From Streptomyces pseudovenezuelae (GTDB lineage: Bacteria > Actinomycetota > Actinomycetes > Streptomycetales > Streptomycetaceae): DNA of 64,000 nucleotides. Under the pieces are notes generated by a model. The model had not been told where the DNA came from. It did not search any database and worked only from the letters and a program-made list of their open reading frames with translations. Positions 1-8,159 of this stretch are shown one piece after another. The stretch lies in NCBI RefSeq assembly GCF_029892565.1, contig NZ_JARXVH010000021.1, forward strand, positions 62,001-126,000, written 5' to 3'. How positions within the stretch are numbered: position 1 is the stretch's first letter; each line of letters begins with the position of its first letter. Position numbers and translations under genes: made by a program.

Positions 1-363
1 GGCCGAGGCGATGTTGCCGCCCAGGGTGCCCGCGTTGCGGATCTGCGGCGGCCCTGCGGCGCGGGCCGCGGCGGCCAGCGCCGGGATCAGGGCGGCGAAG
101 TCGGGGCGGCCCATACGCGCGTGCGTGAGGCCCGCGCCGAGCAGTGCGTGGCCGTCCTGGTACTGCCAGCCGCGGATCTCGCTGATCCGGCCGAGGCCGA
201 CCAGCGCGGCGGGCCTGAGCTGTCCGGAGTTGACGGCGGCCATGAGGTCGGTGCCGCCGGCCACGGGCACGGCGGCGGGCATGGCGGCCAGGGCCGCCAC
301 GGCTTCGTCCAGCGTCGTGGGCAGCGTGACGGACTGCGCCGACTGCGGTGCTTGCGTGGTCAA
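1..363 (-). CDS. Xanthine dehydrogenase-type FAD-binding subunit, 3' truncated by window
   Basis: The first 121 residues of a molybdopterin dehydrogenase FAD-binding subunit (CoxM/XdhB type) are visible. This subunit passes electrons between the Fe-S and molybdenum subunits and FAD. The FAD pyrophosphate-binding motif VAGGTDLMAAV is at about residues 34-44, and the second family motif IRNAGTLGGNIAS is at 108-120. The gene leaves the window at its left edge. The TTG at 363 is preferred because GGGAAGGGG lies about 8 nt upstream. An in-frame GTG at 390 is the alternative. The other subunits would be expected further left. The substrate cannot be inferred from this fragment. Confidence 0.85.
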   Translation of the reverse strand, partial: MTTQAPQSAQSVTLPTTLDEAVAALAAMPAAVPVAGGTDLMAAVNSGQLRPAALVGLGRISEIRGWQYQDGHALLGAGLTHARMGRPDFAALIPALAAAARAAGPPQIRNAGTLGGNIASA

Positions 364-525
364 ACCGGCTGCCCCTTCCCGCTGCCCCACCTGGTCCCAC
401 CTGTGCTGCCGTACGGTACGTGCTGACAGGGCGGACGTGGCAACTCTGGCACATCTTCGCCGGGGCCGAAGACAGGGGTCCGCTAGGCGGCATTCGCCCG
501 CCTCACCAGCGAGATGACCCGTTTT

Positions 526-576
526 CGCACAGCATCACCGGAGCATGCGAATTGGCACTCTTCGGTGATGCTTGCG
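526..576. repeat. Imperfect inverted repeat in the leader before the FAD subunit gene
   Basis: CGCACAGCATCACCG (526-540) pairs with CGGTGATGCTTGCG (563-576): ten consecutive pairs, a one-base bulge, then four more, around a 22-nt loop. On the plus strand it is followed by a T6 run at 580-585. It lies between the hexosaminidase stop and the start of the FAD subunit gene, so on the minus strand it is either the hexosaminidase terminator or a leader structure. I found no convincing gene in 364-630. Confidence 0.5.
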
Positions 577-588
577 ACGTTTTTTCCC

Positions 589-651
589 CTACCTGTTCGG
601 CAGGGGCGGCTACTTGTTCGGCGGGGTGGGCTACCTGTGCGGCGGCTGCCC
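589..651. repeat. Three imperfect 21-bp tandem repeats spanning the hexosaminidase stop codon
   Basis: Units at 589-609, 610-630 and 631-651 each begin CTACYTGT and continue with CGGC. On the minus strand each 21-nt unit ends in MAGGTAG or CAAGTAG, so in the hexosaminidase frame each unit supplies a stop codon (633-631, then two more in frame). The period is exactly seven codons. Confidence 0.7.
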
Positions 652-2262
652 TTCGATCGGGCGGCCGAGCACACCGGGGCGTCGCTGCCACGGCAGCGGT
701 CCGGCCGGCGGGCGGTAGGCGACGCCCAGGGCGTCGAGGCGCGCGTAGTGGACGGCCATCCGCCGCTCGAAGTCGGCGAAGTCCCGTTCCGCCGGGGCCG
801 GCAGGGCGCTCCAGGCCACCTCGGCGAAGGCGGCGAGGCGCGGGAACGTCTGGTAGTCCACGCGTGCCTGATCCTCCATCACCTCGGTCCAGACGTTGGC
901 CTGCGTACCGAGGACGTGCTTCGCCTCGTCCGGAGTCAGCTCCGCCGGAACCGGCTCGAAGCGGTAGACGTCCTCCAGGGTGCGCACGAACCCGATGGGC
1001 ACGGGCTCGTCGGGGCCGCCGTGCTGACGGTGGTCCAAGTACACGTACTGCTCGGGGCACATGACGACGTCGTGGCCGGCCCGCGCGGCGGCGATCCCGC
1101 CCCCGTAGCCCCGCCAGGAGGAGACGGCCGCGCCCTCGGCGAGGCCGCCCTCCAGGATCTCGTCCCAGCCGATCAGCCGACGCCCGCGCGCGGTCAGCCA
1201 CTTGTCGAAGTGCCGGACGAACCAGGACTGCAACGCGTCCTCGTCGTCGAGGTCGAGTTCCTTGATGCGGTTCTGCGCGGTGTGCGACTCCCGCCACTGG
1301 TCCTTGGGGCATTCGTCGCCCCCGATGTGGATGAACTCCGAGGGGAAGAGATCGAGCACTTCCTCGAACACCCCCTCGTAGAAGCTCAGGGTGTTGTCAG
1401 TGGGGGCCAGTACGTTGGGATTGATCCCCCAGGTGTCCCAGACGGAGAGGGCGGTGGTGTCGATGACGTCGGTGTTGCCGAGTTCCGCGTACGCGGCGAT
1501 GGCGGCCTGCGAGTGGCCCGGTACGTCGATTTCGGGGACGACGGTGATATGCCGCTCGGCGGCGTACGCGACGATCTCCCGGATGTCGTCCTGGGTGTAG
1601 AAGCCCCCGTGCGGCTTCTCGTCCCACAGCGGCGAGGCCCGGTGGCCGAATTTCGTGCGCGACCGCCAGGACGCGGTCTCCGTCAGTTTCGGGTACCGCT
1701 TGATCTCGACGCGCCAGCCCTGGTCGTCCGTCAAGTGGAAGTGGAAGACGTTGAGTTTGTGCGCGGCCAGCAGGTCCAGGTAGCGCAGGACGCCTTCCTT
1801 CGGCATGAAGTGCCGGGCGACGTCGAGCATGAGGCCGCGCCAGCGGAAGCGGGGCGCGTCGTCGATGGTCTGGTGCGGCACGCCGTAGGTCGTGTCGGGG
1901 TGGATCGGCGCGCGGCGGAAGGCCGCGGGGCCCAGCAGTTGACGCAGCGTCTGGGCGCCCCAGAACACGCCGGCCGGGCTGCCGCCCTTGATCACGGCAC
2001 CCCACTCGGCGACCACCTCCAGGCGGTACGCCTCCGATGCCAGGGTGTCGTCGAGGCGCAGCGCGATGGTGTTGCGGTCGCCTTCCTTGCCCGGCGGCAG
2101 CGGCAGTCCGAGGGCCGCGCCGAGCGTGGATCGCAGCCAACGCTGTGTGCCCTCGGTGCCGGCCTCCCCCCACAGGGCGGTGTCCGTCTCGAACAGGAAG
2201 CCGCACCGGGTGGGGCCCTCGACGGCCGTGGGCGCCGGGATCAGTTCCGTCTCTGAAGTCAC
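631..2262 (-). CDS. Cytoplasmic GH20 beta-N-acetylhexosaminidase
   Basis: This 543-residue glycoside hydrolase family 20 enzyme releases terminal beta-linked GlcNAc or GalNAc by substrate-assisted catalysis. Residues 1-130 form the small alpha/beta domain and the TIM barrel follows. Catalytic Asp316-Glu317 sit in HIGGDECPKDQW, and HFHLTDDQGWR (174-184) and PEIDVPGHSQA are family blocks. There is no signal peptide, so it should act on imported oligosaccharides. It is the last gene of an operon with an ABC importer. The GTG start at 2262 lies 1 nt after the permease stop, with AAGGAC upstream. This suggests uptake then cleavage of chitobiose-like or glycan-derived sugars. The exact substrate is inferred. 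Confidence 0.93.
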   Translation of the reverse strand: MTSETELIPAPTAVEGPTRCGFLFETDTALWGEAGTEGTQRWLRSTLGAALGLPLPPGKEGDRNTIALRLDDTLASEAYRLEVVAEWGAVIKGGSPAGVFWGAQTLRQLLGPAAFRRAPIHPDTTYGVPHQTIDDAPRFRWRGLMLDVARHFMPKEGVLRYLDLLAAHKLNVFHFHLTDDQGWRVEIKRYPKLTETASWRSRTKFGHRASPLWDEKPHGGFYTQDDIREIVAYAAERHITVVPEIDVPGHSQAAIAAYAELGNTDVIDTTALSVWDTWGINPNVLAPTDNTLSFYEGVFEEVLDLFPSEFIHIGGDECPKDQWRESHTAQNRIKELDLDDEDALQSWFVRHFDKWLTARGRRLIGWDEILEGGLAEGAAVSSWRGYGGGIAAARAGHDVVMCPEQYVYLDHRQHGGPDEPVPIGFVRTLEDVYRFEPVPAELTPDEAKHVLGTQANVWTEVMEDQARVDYQTFPRLAAFAEVAWSALPAPAERDFADFERRMAVHYARLDALGVAYRPPAGPLPWQRRPGVLGRPIEGQPPHR

Positions 2263-2263
2263 G

Positions 2264-3109
2264 TCAGTCCTTAACCGCTCCGCCCAGCCCCGAGACCAGG
2301 CGTCGCTGCACGAGTACGAAGAACACCAGCACCGGAATCGTCATCACCGTGGAGGCCGCCATCACGCCGCCCCAGTCCGGCTCGTCCGGTTTGAAGAAGA
2401 CCAGCAGGGCCATCGGCAGGGTCGACTGGGACGTGTCGCTGATGATGAAGGACTTGGCGAACAGGAAGTCGTTCCAGGCCGAGATGAAGGAAAACACGCT
2501 CGTGGCGACGAGCCCCGGGAAGACCAGCGGGAAAAGGATCTGCCACAGGAATCGCGCGCGGCTCGCCCCGTCCATGTACGCGGCCTCCTCCAGCGCGTCC
2601 GGCACGGCTTTCACGAACCCCCGCAGCATCCAGATCGCGAAGGGCAGCGAGAAGGCGATGTGCGGCAGGATCAGCGAGCCCAGCGTGTTCAGTTGGTCGA
2701 AGTCCCGCATGAGGAAGAACAAGGGGATCGTGAGGGCTTCGACCGGCACCATCTGGGCCACCAGAAACATGATCAGCAGCGTGGTCCGGAAGCGGAACCG
2801 GAATCGCGTCACGGCGATCGCGGCGAGAAACGCGATGAGCGCCGAGGCGATCACGACACTGCCCGCGACGACAAGGCTGTTGACGAAATACCGACCGAAA
2901 TCCTGCTGCCCGAACACGCGCCGGAAGGAATCCAGCGAGGGCGCCAGCGTCCAGGGCCGCGGCTCGCTGGACTCGATCTCGCCGGCCGGTTTGAAGGCGC
3001 CGAGCACCATCCAGTAGAGGGGGAAGGCGACGACGACGGCGACGAGCAGCGCCGACAGTTCGGCCGCCAGCCGCCAGGGGCGCTGCAGTTGGGCCCGTAC
3101 GAGATTCAC
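2264..3109 (-). CDS. Sugar ABC transporter permease (MalG-like)
   Basis: This 281-residue CUT1 inner-membrane permease has about six membrane segments. The EAA loop EEAAYMDGASRARFLWQILFP contacts the ATPase. The C-terminus LVSGLGGAVKD is typical of the MalG branch. The GTG start at 3109 overlaps the preceding permease stop by 4 nt (GTGA), so translation is coupled. A longer reading upstream runs into the first permease and lacks family similarity. No ATPase is encoded in the operon. In Streptomyces one shared MsiK-type ATPase usually energises such systems. Confidence 0.92.
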   Translation of the reverse strand: MNLVRAQLQRPWRLAAELSALLVAVVVAFPLYWMVLGAFKPAGEIESSEPRPWTLAPSLDSFRRVFGQQDFGRYFVNSLVVAGSVVIASALIAFLAAIAVTRFRFRFRTTLLIMFLVAQMVPVEALTIPLFFLMRDFDQLNTLGSLILPHIAFSLPFAIWMLRGFVKAVPDALEEAAYMDGASRARFLWQILFPLVFPGLVATSVFSFISAWNDFLFAKSFIISDTSQSTLPMALLVFFKPDEPDWGGVMAASTVMTIPVLVFFVLVQRRLVSGLGGAVKD

Positions 3110-4053
3110 AGTTCCTCCCCCTGCCGGCGCAGCAGCCGCAGGTACACGAGCGTCACGGCGAGCAGCATCAGCAGCATCACGACGCCGATCGCCGAGCCGA
3201 GGCTGTACTGCGAGGACGCGAACGCCTGTTGGTAGGCGTACACGTTCAGGACGAGGTTCTGGCCCGCGATGCCGCCGCCGTTGGTCATGACGTAGATCTG
3301 GGTGAAGACCTTGAAGTCCCAGATGACGGACTGGATGGTCACCACGGTCAGGATCGGCCGCAGCATCGGCGCCAGCACGGACCGCCAGATGCGCCACTGC
3401 GAGGCGCCGTCCAGGGCGGCGGCCTCCAGCACCTCGGCCGGTACGGCGCGGATGCCGGCGTAGACCGTGACCATCACGAACGGGAAGGAGCACCACACCA
3501 CTTCGAGCAGGACCAGGAAGAACGCGCTGATCCGCCCGTACGTCCAGGAGTGGTCACCGAGTCCGAGGATCCGGTTCACCGGCCCGAAGTCCGGGTCGAA
3601 GAGGAACAGCCAGACCGTGGAGCCGGTGACGGCCGGGGTCGCCCACGCGCCGAGCGCGGCCAGCATCAGCGCCAGCCGCGGCACGGCACGCACCCGGGTC
3701 AGCAGCACGGCGAGCGCGCAGCCGACGGCGAGGGTCGACACCACGCACCCGGCCGCGAACACCACGGTCGCCAGCAGCACTTGCCAGAACTCGGGGTCCG
3801 AGAAGAGCGCCGAGTAGTTGCCGAATCCCTCGAAGGTGGTCGGTTCCCCACCACTCACCTGAGCCTGCGTGTAATGGAAGAACGAGATCAGGCCGAGCTG
3901 GTAGATCGGGTAGACGAGCAGCCCGCCGAGCACGACGAGGGCGGGGGCGAGATAGAGCCAGGGTGTCCAGCCGGCGCGGTTACGGCGGCCGGGCTTGCGG
4001 GGCGTGGTCGTGGAGATGGCCCTCCTCTCCACGACCGTGTCCTGTGCGACCAC
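3106..4053 (-). CDS. Sugar ABC transporter permease (MalF-like)
   Basis: This 315-residue CUT1 permease forms the membrane channel with the downstream MalG-like protein. A basic cytoplasmic N-terminus precedes the first membrane span (WLYLAPALVVLGGLLVYPIY, about residues 33-52). The EAA loop reads LEAAALDGASQWRIWRSVLAP. The GTG start at 4053 is 4 nt after the binding-protein stop. It is the second of four co-directional genes ending in a hexosaminidase, which suggests that GlcNAc-containing oligosaccharides are imported. Confidence 0.92.
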   Translation of the reverse strand: MVAQDTVVERRAISTTTPRKPGRRNRAGWTPWLYLAPALVVLGGLLVYPIYQLGLISFFHYTQAQVSGGEPTTFEGFGNYSALFSDPEFWQVLLATVVFAAGCVVSTLAVGCALAVLLTRVRAVPRLALMLAALGAWATPAVTGSTVWLFLFDPDFGPVNRILGLGDHSWTYGRISAFFLVLLEVVWCSFPFVMVTVYAGIRAVPAEVLEAAALDGASQWRIWRSVLAPMLRPILTVVTIQSVIWDFKVFTQIYVMTNGGGIAGQNLVLNVYAYQQAFASSQYSLGSAIGVVMLLMLLAVTLVYLRLLRRQGEEL

Positions 4054-4057
4054 TGGC

Positions 4058-5350
4058 TCAACCCGCGGAGGCGAACGAGTCGTTCATCTTCTGCGCCGCG
4101 TCCTTGGCAGCCGCCGCCACACCCTTCTTCCCGCTGATGACCTCCTGGAGGAGGTTCGGCAGCACCAGCTGGGAGTCGATCTGCGACCACGCCGGCGACG
4201 CGGGCACGAACTTCGTCCCGGCACCCAGCGTCTGCACGAACGGCTTCTCGAACGGCACCTTCGCGGCGGCGGCGTCCCGGACGTCGGTGAACGTCGGCAG
4301 GAAGCCCATCGCGTCGAACATCGCGCTCTGTGTCTTCTTCGAGGTGAGCTGTTCCATCAGGTCGACCGCGAGGCTGCGGTGCGAAGTGCTCTTCAGGACG
4401 CCGATGTTGTTGCCGCCCGCGAAGGCCGGCGCGATCGAGCCGGAGGCCACACCGGGCAGCGGCACCACCGCGTACTTGCCCTTCACCTTGCCCGCCTCGA
4501 CCGCCGTGTGGCTGAAGTCGCCGCCGATCGCCATGCCCGCCTTGCCGGCCGCGAACGCGGTGATGGTGTCGTTGCCGCCCATCCCGGCGCACTTGGCGGC
4601 CGGACAGTTGTCGGCGGTGAACAGGGACGTGTAGGCCTTGATGCCCTTCTGGGCGGCCGCGCCGTCGATGGCGGAGGTGTACGAGTCGCCCTCGCCGGTG
4701 GCGAGTTCGCCGCCGTTGGCCCAGACGAAGGGCATCGCGCCGTACGTGTAGGCGCCGCCGACGACCAGGCCGTACAGGTCGGGCTTCTCGGCGCGGATCT
4801 TGCGGGCCGTGGTGGCCAACTCGGCCATGGTCTTCGGGGGTTGCAGGCCCAGGTCCTGGAACACGTCGGTGCGGTAGTACAGGGCGCGGACACCGACGTA
4901 GAAGGGGGAGCCGTACAGCTTCCCGTCGACGGTGACCGACTGCTTGGCGGTGGGGTCGCTGTCCTTGGCCTCGCTCCAGGCGCCGAACTCCTTGGTGACG
5001 TCGAGGAGTCCGCCGTCGTGGACGTAGCCGGCGGTGTCGGTGTTGCCGTACTCCATCACGTCGGGCGCGGACTTCGGGTCGTTGAAGGCGGCCTTGACGC
5101 GCTGGGCGCGGGTCTCGATCGGGATGTACTCGACGTCGACCTTGGTGCCCTTGTGCGCCTTCTGGAAGGCGTCGACCACGGAGTCGACGACCTTCTCCTT
5201 CGGCTTGTTTCCGACCTCCTGGAACAGCCACACCCGCAGGGTGCCGCTCTTGTCGTCCTTCTCGGAGGAGGAGTTGGAAGACGTCTGGGGGGCGCAGGCG
5301 GTGACGACCAGGGCGGTCAGCACGACGGCGAGTCTGGGGGAGAGCTTCAT
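4058..5350 (-). CDS. Extracellular sugar-binding lipoprotein of ABC transporter
   Basis: This 430-residue family 1 solute-binding protein captures sugar outside the cell and delivers it to the two permeases encoded just downstream. A type II signal peptide ends in the lipobox VTAC, with the lipidated Cys at about residue 19, followed by a Ser/Lys/Asp-rich linker. The mature domain starts GTLRVWLFQEVG and contains the usual PDVMEYGNTD block. The ATG at 5350 is preceded by GGAGG. The gene heads the amino-sugar operon, and a short palindrome lies upstream at 5373-5387. The ligand is inferred from the terminal GH20 gene. Confidence 0.92.
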   Translation of the reverse strand: MKLSPRLAVVLTALVVTACAPQTSSNSSSEKDDKSGTLRVWLFQEVGNKPKEKVVDSVVDAFQKAHKGTKVDVEYIPIETRAQRVKAAFNDPKSAPDVMEYGNTDTAGYVHDGGLLDVTKEFGAWSEAKDSDPTAKQSVTVDGKLYGSPFYVGVRALYYRTDVFQDLGLQPPKTMAELATTARKIRAEKPDLYGLVVGGAYTYGAMPFVWANGGELATGEGDSYTSAIDGAAAQKGIKAYTSLFTADNCPAAKCAGMGGNDTITAFAAGKAGMAIGGDFSHTAVEAGKVKGKYAVVPLPGVASGSIAPAFAGGNNIGVLKSTSHRSLAVDLMEQLTSKKTQSAMFDAMGFLPTFTDVRDAAAAKVPFEKPFVQTLGAGTKFVPASPAWSQIDSQLVLPNLLQEVISGKKGVAAAAKDAAQKMNDSFASAG

Positions 5351-5372
5351 GGAGTGAACCTCCGAGAGTGCG

Positions 5373-5387
5373 TTGCAACATATGCAA
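5373..5387. promoter_or_regulatory. Candidate operator palindrome of the hexosaminidase operon
   Basis: TTGCA-ACATA-TGCAA has perfect 5-bp arms with a 5-bp spacer, 23 nt upstream of the binding-protein start. Further upstream on the minus strand, TTGTGG and TAGTCT with an 18-bp gap could be the promoter, which would place this palindrome in the early transcribed region as expected for a repressor site. It does not resemble the DasR consensus (TGGTCTAGACCA). The regulator is unknown. Confidence 0.4.
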
Positions 5388-5475
5388 TGGCTGTTTCGCT
5401 CTGCACAACGATCCGGAGACTAGGGACAACATGAACACGCCCACAAGAGGTCTCAACCACTTCGTGACATGCAAA

Positions 5476-5512
5476 AGGCCCCCGGGGCGCGCCCAACGCG
5501 CCCCAAGGGCCT
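5476..5512 (-). terminator. Intrinsic terminator after the DUF3039 gene
   Basis: A GC-rich hairpin pairs GGCCC-CC-GGGGCGCG with CGCGCCCC-AA-GGGCC around a 4-nt loop. On the minus strand it is followed by TTTT. It lies 45 nt past the stop of the minus-strand DUF3039 gene and before the sugar operon promoter. Confidence 0.75.
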
Positions 5513-5556
5513 CAGAAAGCCGAGGTACTACACAGCCGAGCTAGTGCACAGGCGGG

Positions 5557-5841
5557 TTACTTGTCGCCCTTGCCCTTGTCGTCGTCGCCACCGCTGCCCA
5601 TGGACTCGTAGATCTCCTTGCACATGGGACACACGGGGTACTTCTTCGGATCGCGGCCCGGCACCCAGACCTTGCCGCACAGCGCCACGACGGGAGTCCC
5701 GTCGAGGGCGCTCGCCATGATCTTGTCCTTCTGGACGTAGTGGGCGAAGCGCTCGTGGTCGCCGTCGCCGTGGGACACCTGTGGCGTCGGCTCTACGAGG
5801 GTCCCCGTACCAGTCCCGCGCTCGGGCTCAAGAGTGCTCAT
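5557..5841 (-). CDS. DUF3039 small zinc-ribbon-like protein
   Basis: This conserved actinobacterial protein of 94 residues has unknown function. The N-terminus is Thr/Gly/Pro-rich. The conserved part runs from about residue 30 (ERFAHYVQKDKIMASAL) through the block VVALCGKVWVPGRDP to CPMCKEIY. The three cysteines (one in ALCGK, two in CPMC) suggest metal binding. The C-terminus is a charged Gly/Asp/Lys tail. The start MSTLEPE at 5841 is chosen because upstream residues in the same frame belong to the promoter region. It sits alone between yqgE and the sugar operon. Confidence 0.85.
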   Translation of the reverse strand: MSTLEPERGTGTGTLVEPTPQVSHGDGDHERFAHYVQKDKIMASALDGTPVVALCGKVWVPGRDPKKYPVCPMCKEIYESMGSGGDDDKGKGDK

Positions 5842-5870
5842 AGCGCCAAGGGTACTGAAGCTCACACGCA

Positions 5871-6443
5871 TCAGTTGAGCGAAGGGTCGTCCGGGTACGT
5901 GGCCACCATCGCGAGCTCGTTGCGCTGGCGGCGCAGGACCGCGCGCCAGAGTCTCTCCGGGGACGGCGAGGAGACGTCGCCGGGCTCCGACTCGACGACG
6001 TACCAGGCGCCCTCCACCAGCTCGTCCTCCAGCTGACCGGGGCCCCAGCCGGCGTATCCGGCGAAGATCCGCAGCGAACCGAGGGCCGAGGCGAGCAGTT
6101 CCGGCGGGGCCTCCAGGTCGACCAGGCCGATCGCACCGTGCACCCGGCGCCAGCCCAGCGGGGCGCGCTCGGCGGAGGAGCCGCCGGGGATGACGGCGAC
6201 GCCGAGGGCGGAGTCCAGGGAGACCGGGCCGCCCTGGAAGACGACGCCGGGCTCGCCGGCCAGGTCGCCCCAGCCGTCCAGGATGTCGCCGACGTCCACC
6301 GGGGTCGGTCGGTTGAGGACGACACCGAGGGAGCCCTCCTCGTCGTGGTCGAGAAGGAGCACCACCGCACGGTCGAAGTTCGGGTCCGCCAGGGCGGGCG
6401 TGGCCACGAGCAGCCGCCCTGTGAGCGAGGACACCTCGGTCAT
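5871..6443 (-). CDS. YqgE/AlgH family protein (UPF0301)
   Basis: This 190-residue UPF0301 protein has an unknown biochemical role. Family hallmarks are LLVATPALADPNFDRAVV near the N-terminus, the HDEEGSLGVVLNRP block and GPVSLDSALGV. The C-terminus ends ATYPDDPSLN, as in Streptomyces orthologues I recall. The ATG at 6443 (MTEVSS) is preferred. ATG at 6452 (MSGMTEV) is the alternative. It is transcribed divergently from murA. The 6444-6694 interval holds no gene and presumably both promoters. Confidence 0.9.
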   Translation of the reverse strand: MTEVSSLTGRLLVATPALADPNFDRAVVLLLDHDEEGSLGVVLNRPTPVDVGDILDGWGDLAGEPGVVFQGGPVSLDSALGVAVIPGGSSAERAPLGWRRVHGAIGLVDLEAPPELLASALGSLRIFAGYAGWGPGQLEDELVEGAWYVVESEPGDVSSPSPERLWRAVLRRQRNELAMVATYPDDPSLN

Positions 6444-6694
6444 GCCTGACATGATCCCGCATCTTCCCTCCGCATGGGGAGGCAATGGGCGTTCGCGGGT
6501 GAATGCAGCTCAGGGCGCACAGGTGCGTCCCGAGCGCACGGGAGCGGCGGTGACCCCATGTGTCCGACGGGCAGCGGTTCGTGTTGTGACAGAGCTATGA
6601 CGTGGCTGGGGCGTGCCTGGGCTTACAGAAGGGGGGTAGGCGGCGATTACGCTTGCCCCTCTGGCCCTGCCCCCCTCACCGGAACGCGAGATAC

Positions 6695-8041
6695 ATGACC
6701 GTCAACGGCTCTGACGACGTACTGCTTGTCCACGGTGGAACCCCGTTGGAAGGCGAGATCCGGGTCCGCGGTGCGAAGAACCTCGTGCCGAAGGCCATGG
6801 TCGCCGCCCTGCTGGGCAGTGGGCCGAGTCGACTGCGCAACGTTCCGGACATCCGTGACGTGCGTGTCGTACGCGGCCTGCTGCAACTGCACGGGGTGAC
6901 GGTCCGTCCGGGTGAGGAGCCGGGCGAGTTGGTGATGGACCCCTCCCACGTGGAGAGCGCGAACGTCGCCGACATCGACGCGCACGCGGGCTCCAGCCGT
7001 ATCCCGATCCTGTTCTGCGGCCCACTGCTGCACCGCCTGGGCCACGCGTTCATCCCGGGCCTGGGCGGCTGCGACATCGGCGGCCGGCCGATCGACTTCC
7101 ACTTCGAGGTGCTGCGGCAGTTCGGCGCGAAGATCGAGAAGCGCGCGGACGGCCAGTACCTGGAAGCGCCGCAGCGGCTGCGCGGTACGAAGATCCAGCT
7201 GCCGTACCCGTCCGTGGGCGCGACCGAGCAGGTGCTGTTGACGGCCGTCCTCGCGGAGGGCGTCACGGAACTCTCGAACGCGGCCGTGGAGCCGGAGATC
7301 GAGGATCTGATCTGCGTCCTGCAGAAGATGGGCGCCATCATCGCGATGGACACCGACCGCACGATCCGCGTCACCGGCGTGGACCGGCTGGACGGCTACA
7401 ACCACCGCGCCCTCCCGGACCGCCTGGAGGCCGCCTCGTGGGCGTCCGCGGCGCTGGCGACCGAGGGCAACATCTACGTCCGCGGCGCCCTGCAGCGCTC
7501 GATGATGACGTTCCTGAACACCTACCGGAAGGTGGGCGGGGCCTTCGAGATCGACGACGAGGGCATCCGGTTCTGGCATCCGGGTGGCCAGTTGAAGTCC
7601 ATCGCCCTCGAAACGGACGTGCACCCTGGCTTCCAGACGGACTGGCAGCAGCCGCTCGTCGTGGCCCTGACCCAGGCGACCGGCCTGTCGATCGTCCACG
7701 AGACGGTGTACGAGTCGCGCCTCGGATTCACCTCCGCACTCAACCAGATGGGTGCTCACATCCAGCTGTACCGCGAGTGCCTGGGCGGCTCGAACTGCCG
7801 CTTCGGCCAGCGCAACTTCCTCCACTCGGCCGTGGTGTCCGGCCCGACCCGCCTCCAGGGCGCCGACCTGGTCATCCCCGACCTGCGCGGCGGCTTCTCG
7901 TACCTCATCGCCGCGTTGGCGGCCCAGGGCACCTCCCGGGTCCACGGCATCGACCTCATCAACCGCGGCTACGAGAACTTCATGGAGAAGTTGGTGGAGC
8001 TCGGCGCGAAGGTGGAACTGCCGGGCAAGGCACTCGGATAG
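6695..8041 (+). CDS. murA: UDP-N-acetylglucosamine 1-carboxyvinyltransferase
   Basis: MurA catalyses the first committed step of peptidoglycan synthesis in the cytoplasm, moving enolpyruvate from PEP to UDP-GlcNAc. The protein has 448 residues and two EPSP-synthase-like lobes. The substrate-binding RGAKNL motif carries Lys28-Asn29. The catalytic loop GLGGCDIGGRPID retains Cys126, the residue attacked by fosfomycin, next to an Asp. GATEQVLL and NRGYENFMEKL are further family blocks. The ATG at 6695 (MTVNGSDD) gives the expected N-terminus. A longer in-frame ATG at 6602 would add a tail unlike the family. A strong hairpin follows the gene. Confidence 0.96.
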   Translation: MTVNGSDDVLLVHGGTPLEGEIRVRGAKNLVPKAMVAALLGSGPSRLRNVPDIRDVRVVRGLLQLHGVTVRPGEEPGELVMDPSHVESANVADIDAHAGSSRIPILFCGPLLHRLGHAFIPGLGGCDIGGRPIDFHFEVLRQFGAKIEKRADGQYLEAPQRLRGTKIQLPYPSVGATEQVLLTAVLAEGVTELSNAAVEPEIEDLICVLQKMGAIIAMDTDRTIRVTGVDRLDGYNHRALPDRLEAASWASAALATEGNIYVRGALQRSMMTFLNTYRKVGGAFEIDDEGIRFWHPGGQLKSIALETDVHPGFQTDWQQPLVVALTQATGLSIVHETVYESRLGFTSALNQMGAHIQLYRECLGGSNCRFGQRNFLHSAVVSGPTRLQGADLVIPDLRGGFSYLIAALAAQGTSRVHGIDLINRGYENFMEKLVELGAKVELPGKALG

Positions 8042-8080
8042 CCCTGCGGGGAACACCGAAAGAAGCGCTTCCACGACGAT

Positions 8081-8111
8081 GGGGCGGCCACCCTGACCGG
8101 GTGGCCGCCCC
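8081..8111. terminator. Bidirectional terminator hairpin between murA and hupA
   Basis: GGGGCGGCCACCC pairs perfectly with GGGTGGCCGCCCC around the loop TGACC (13-bp stem). It lies between convergent murA (ends 8041) and hupA (ends 8160) and could stop transcription from both sides. Confidence 0.8.
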
Positions 8112-8159
8112 ATTCGCGTTGCTGAGCCTCGTACGCAATACCGTCGCGTACGCGAAGGC

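Noticed and set aside
483-674. Minus-strand frame with tail VRKRVISLVRRANAA
   Set aside because: It runs in from the hexosaminidase 3' end in another frame, with no plausible start near the conserved-looking tail. The inverted repeat explains the region better.
5351-5470. DasR operator upstream of the amino-sugar operon
   Set aside because: No sequence close to TGGTCTAGACCA was seen. Only the TTGCA-n5-TGCAA palindrome is present.
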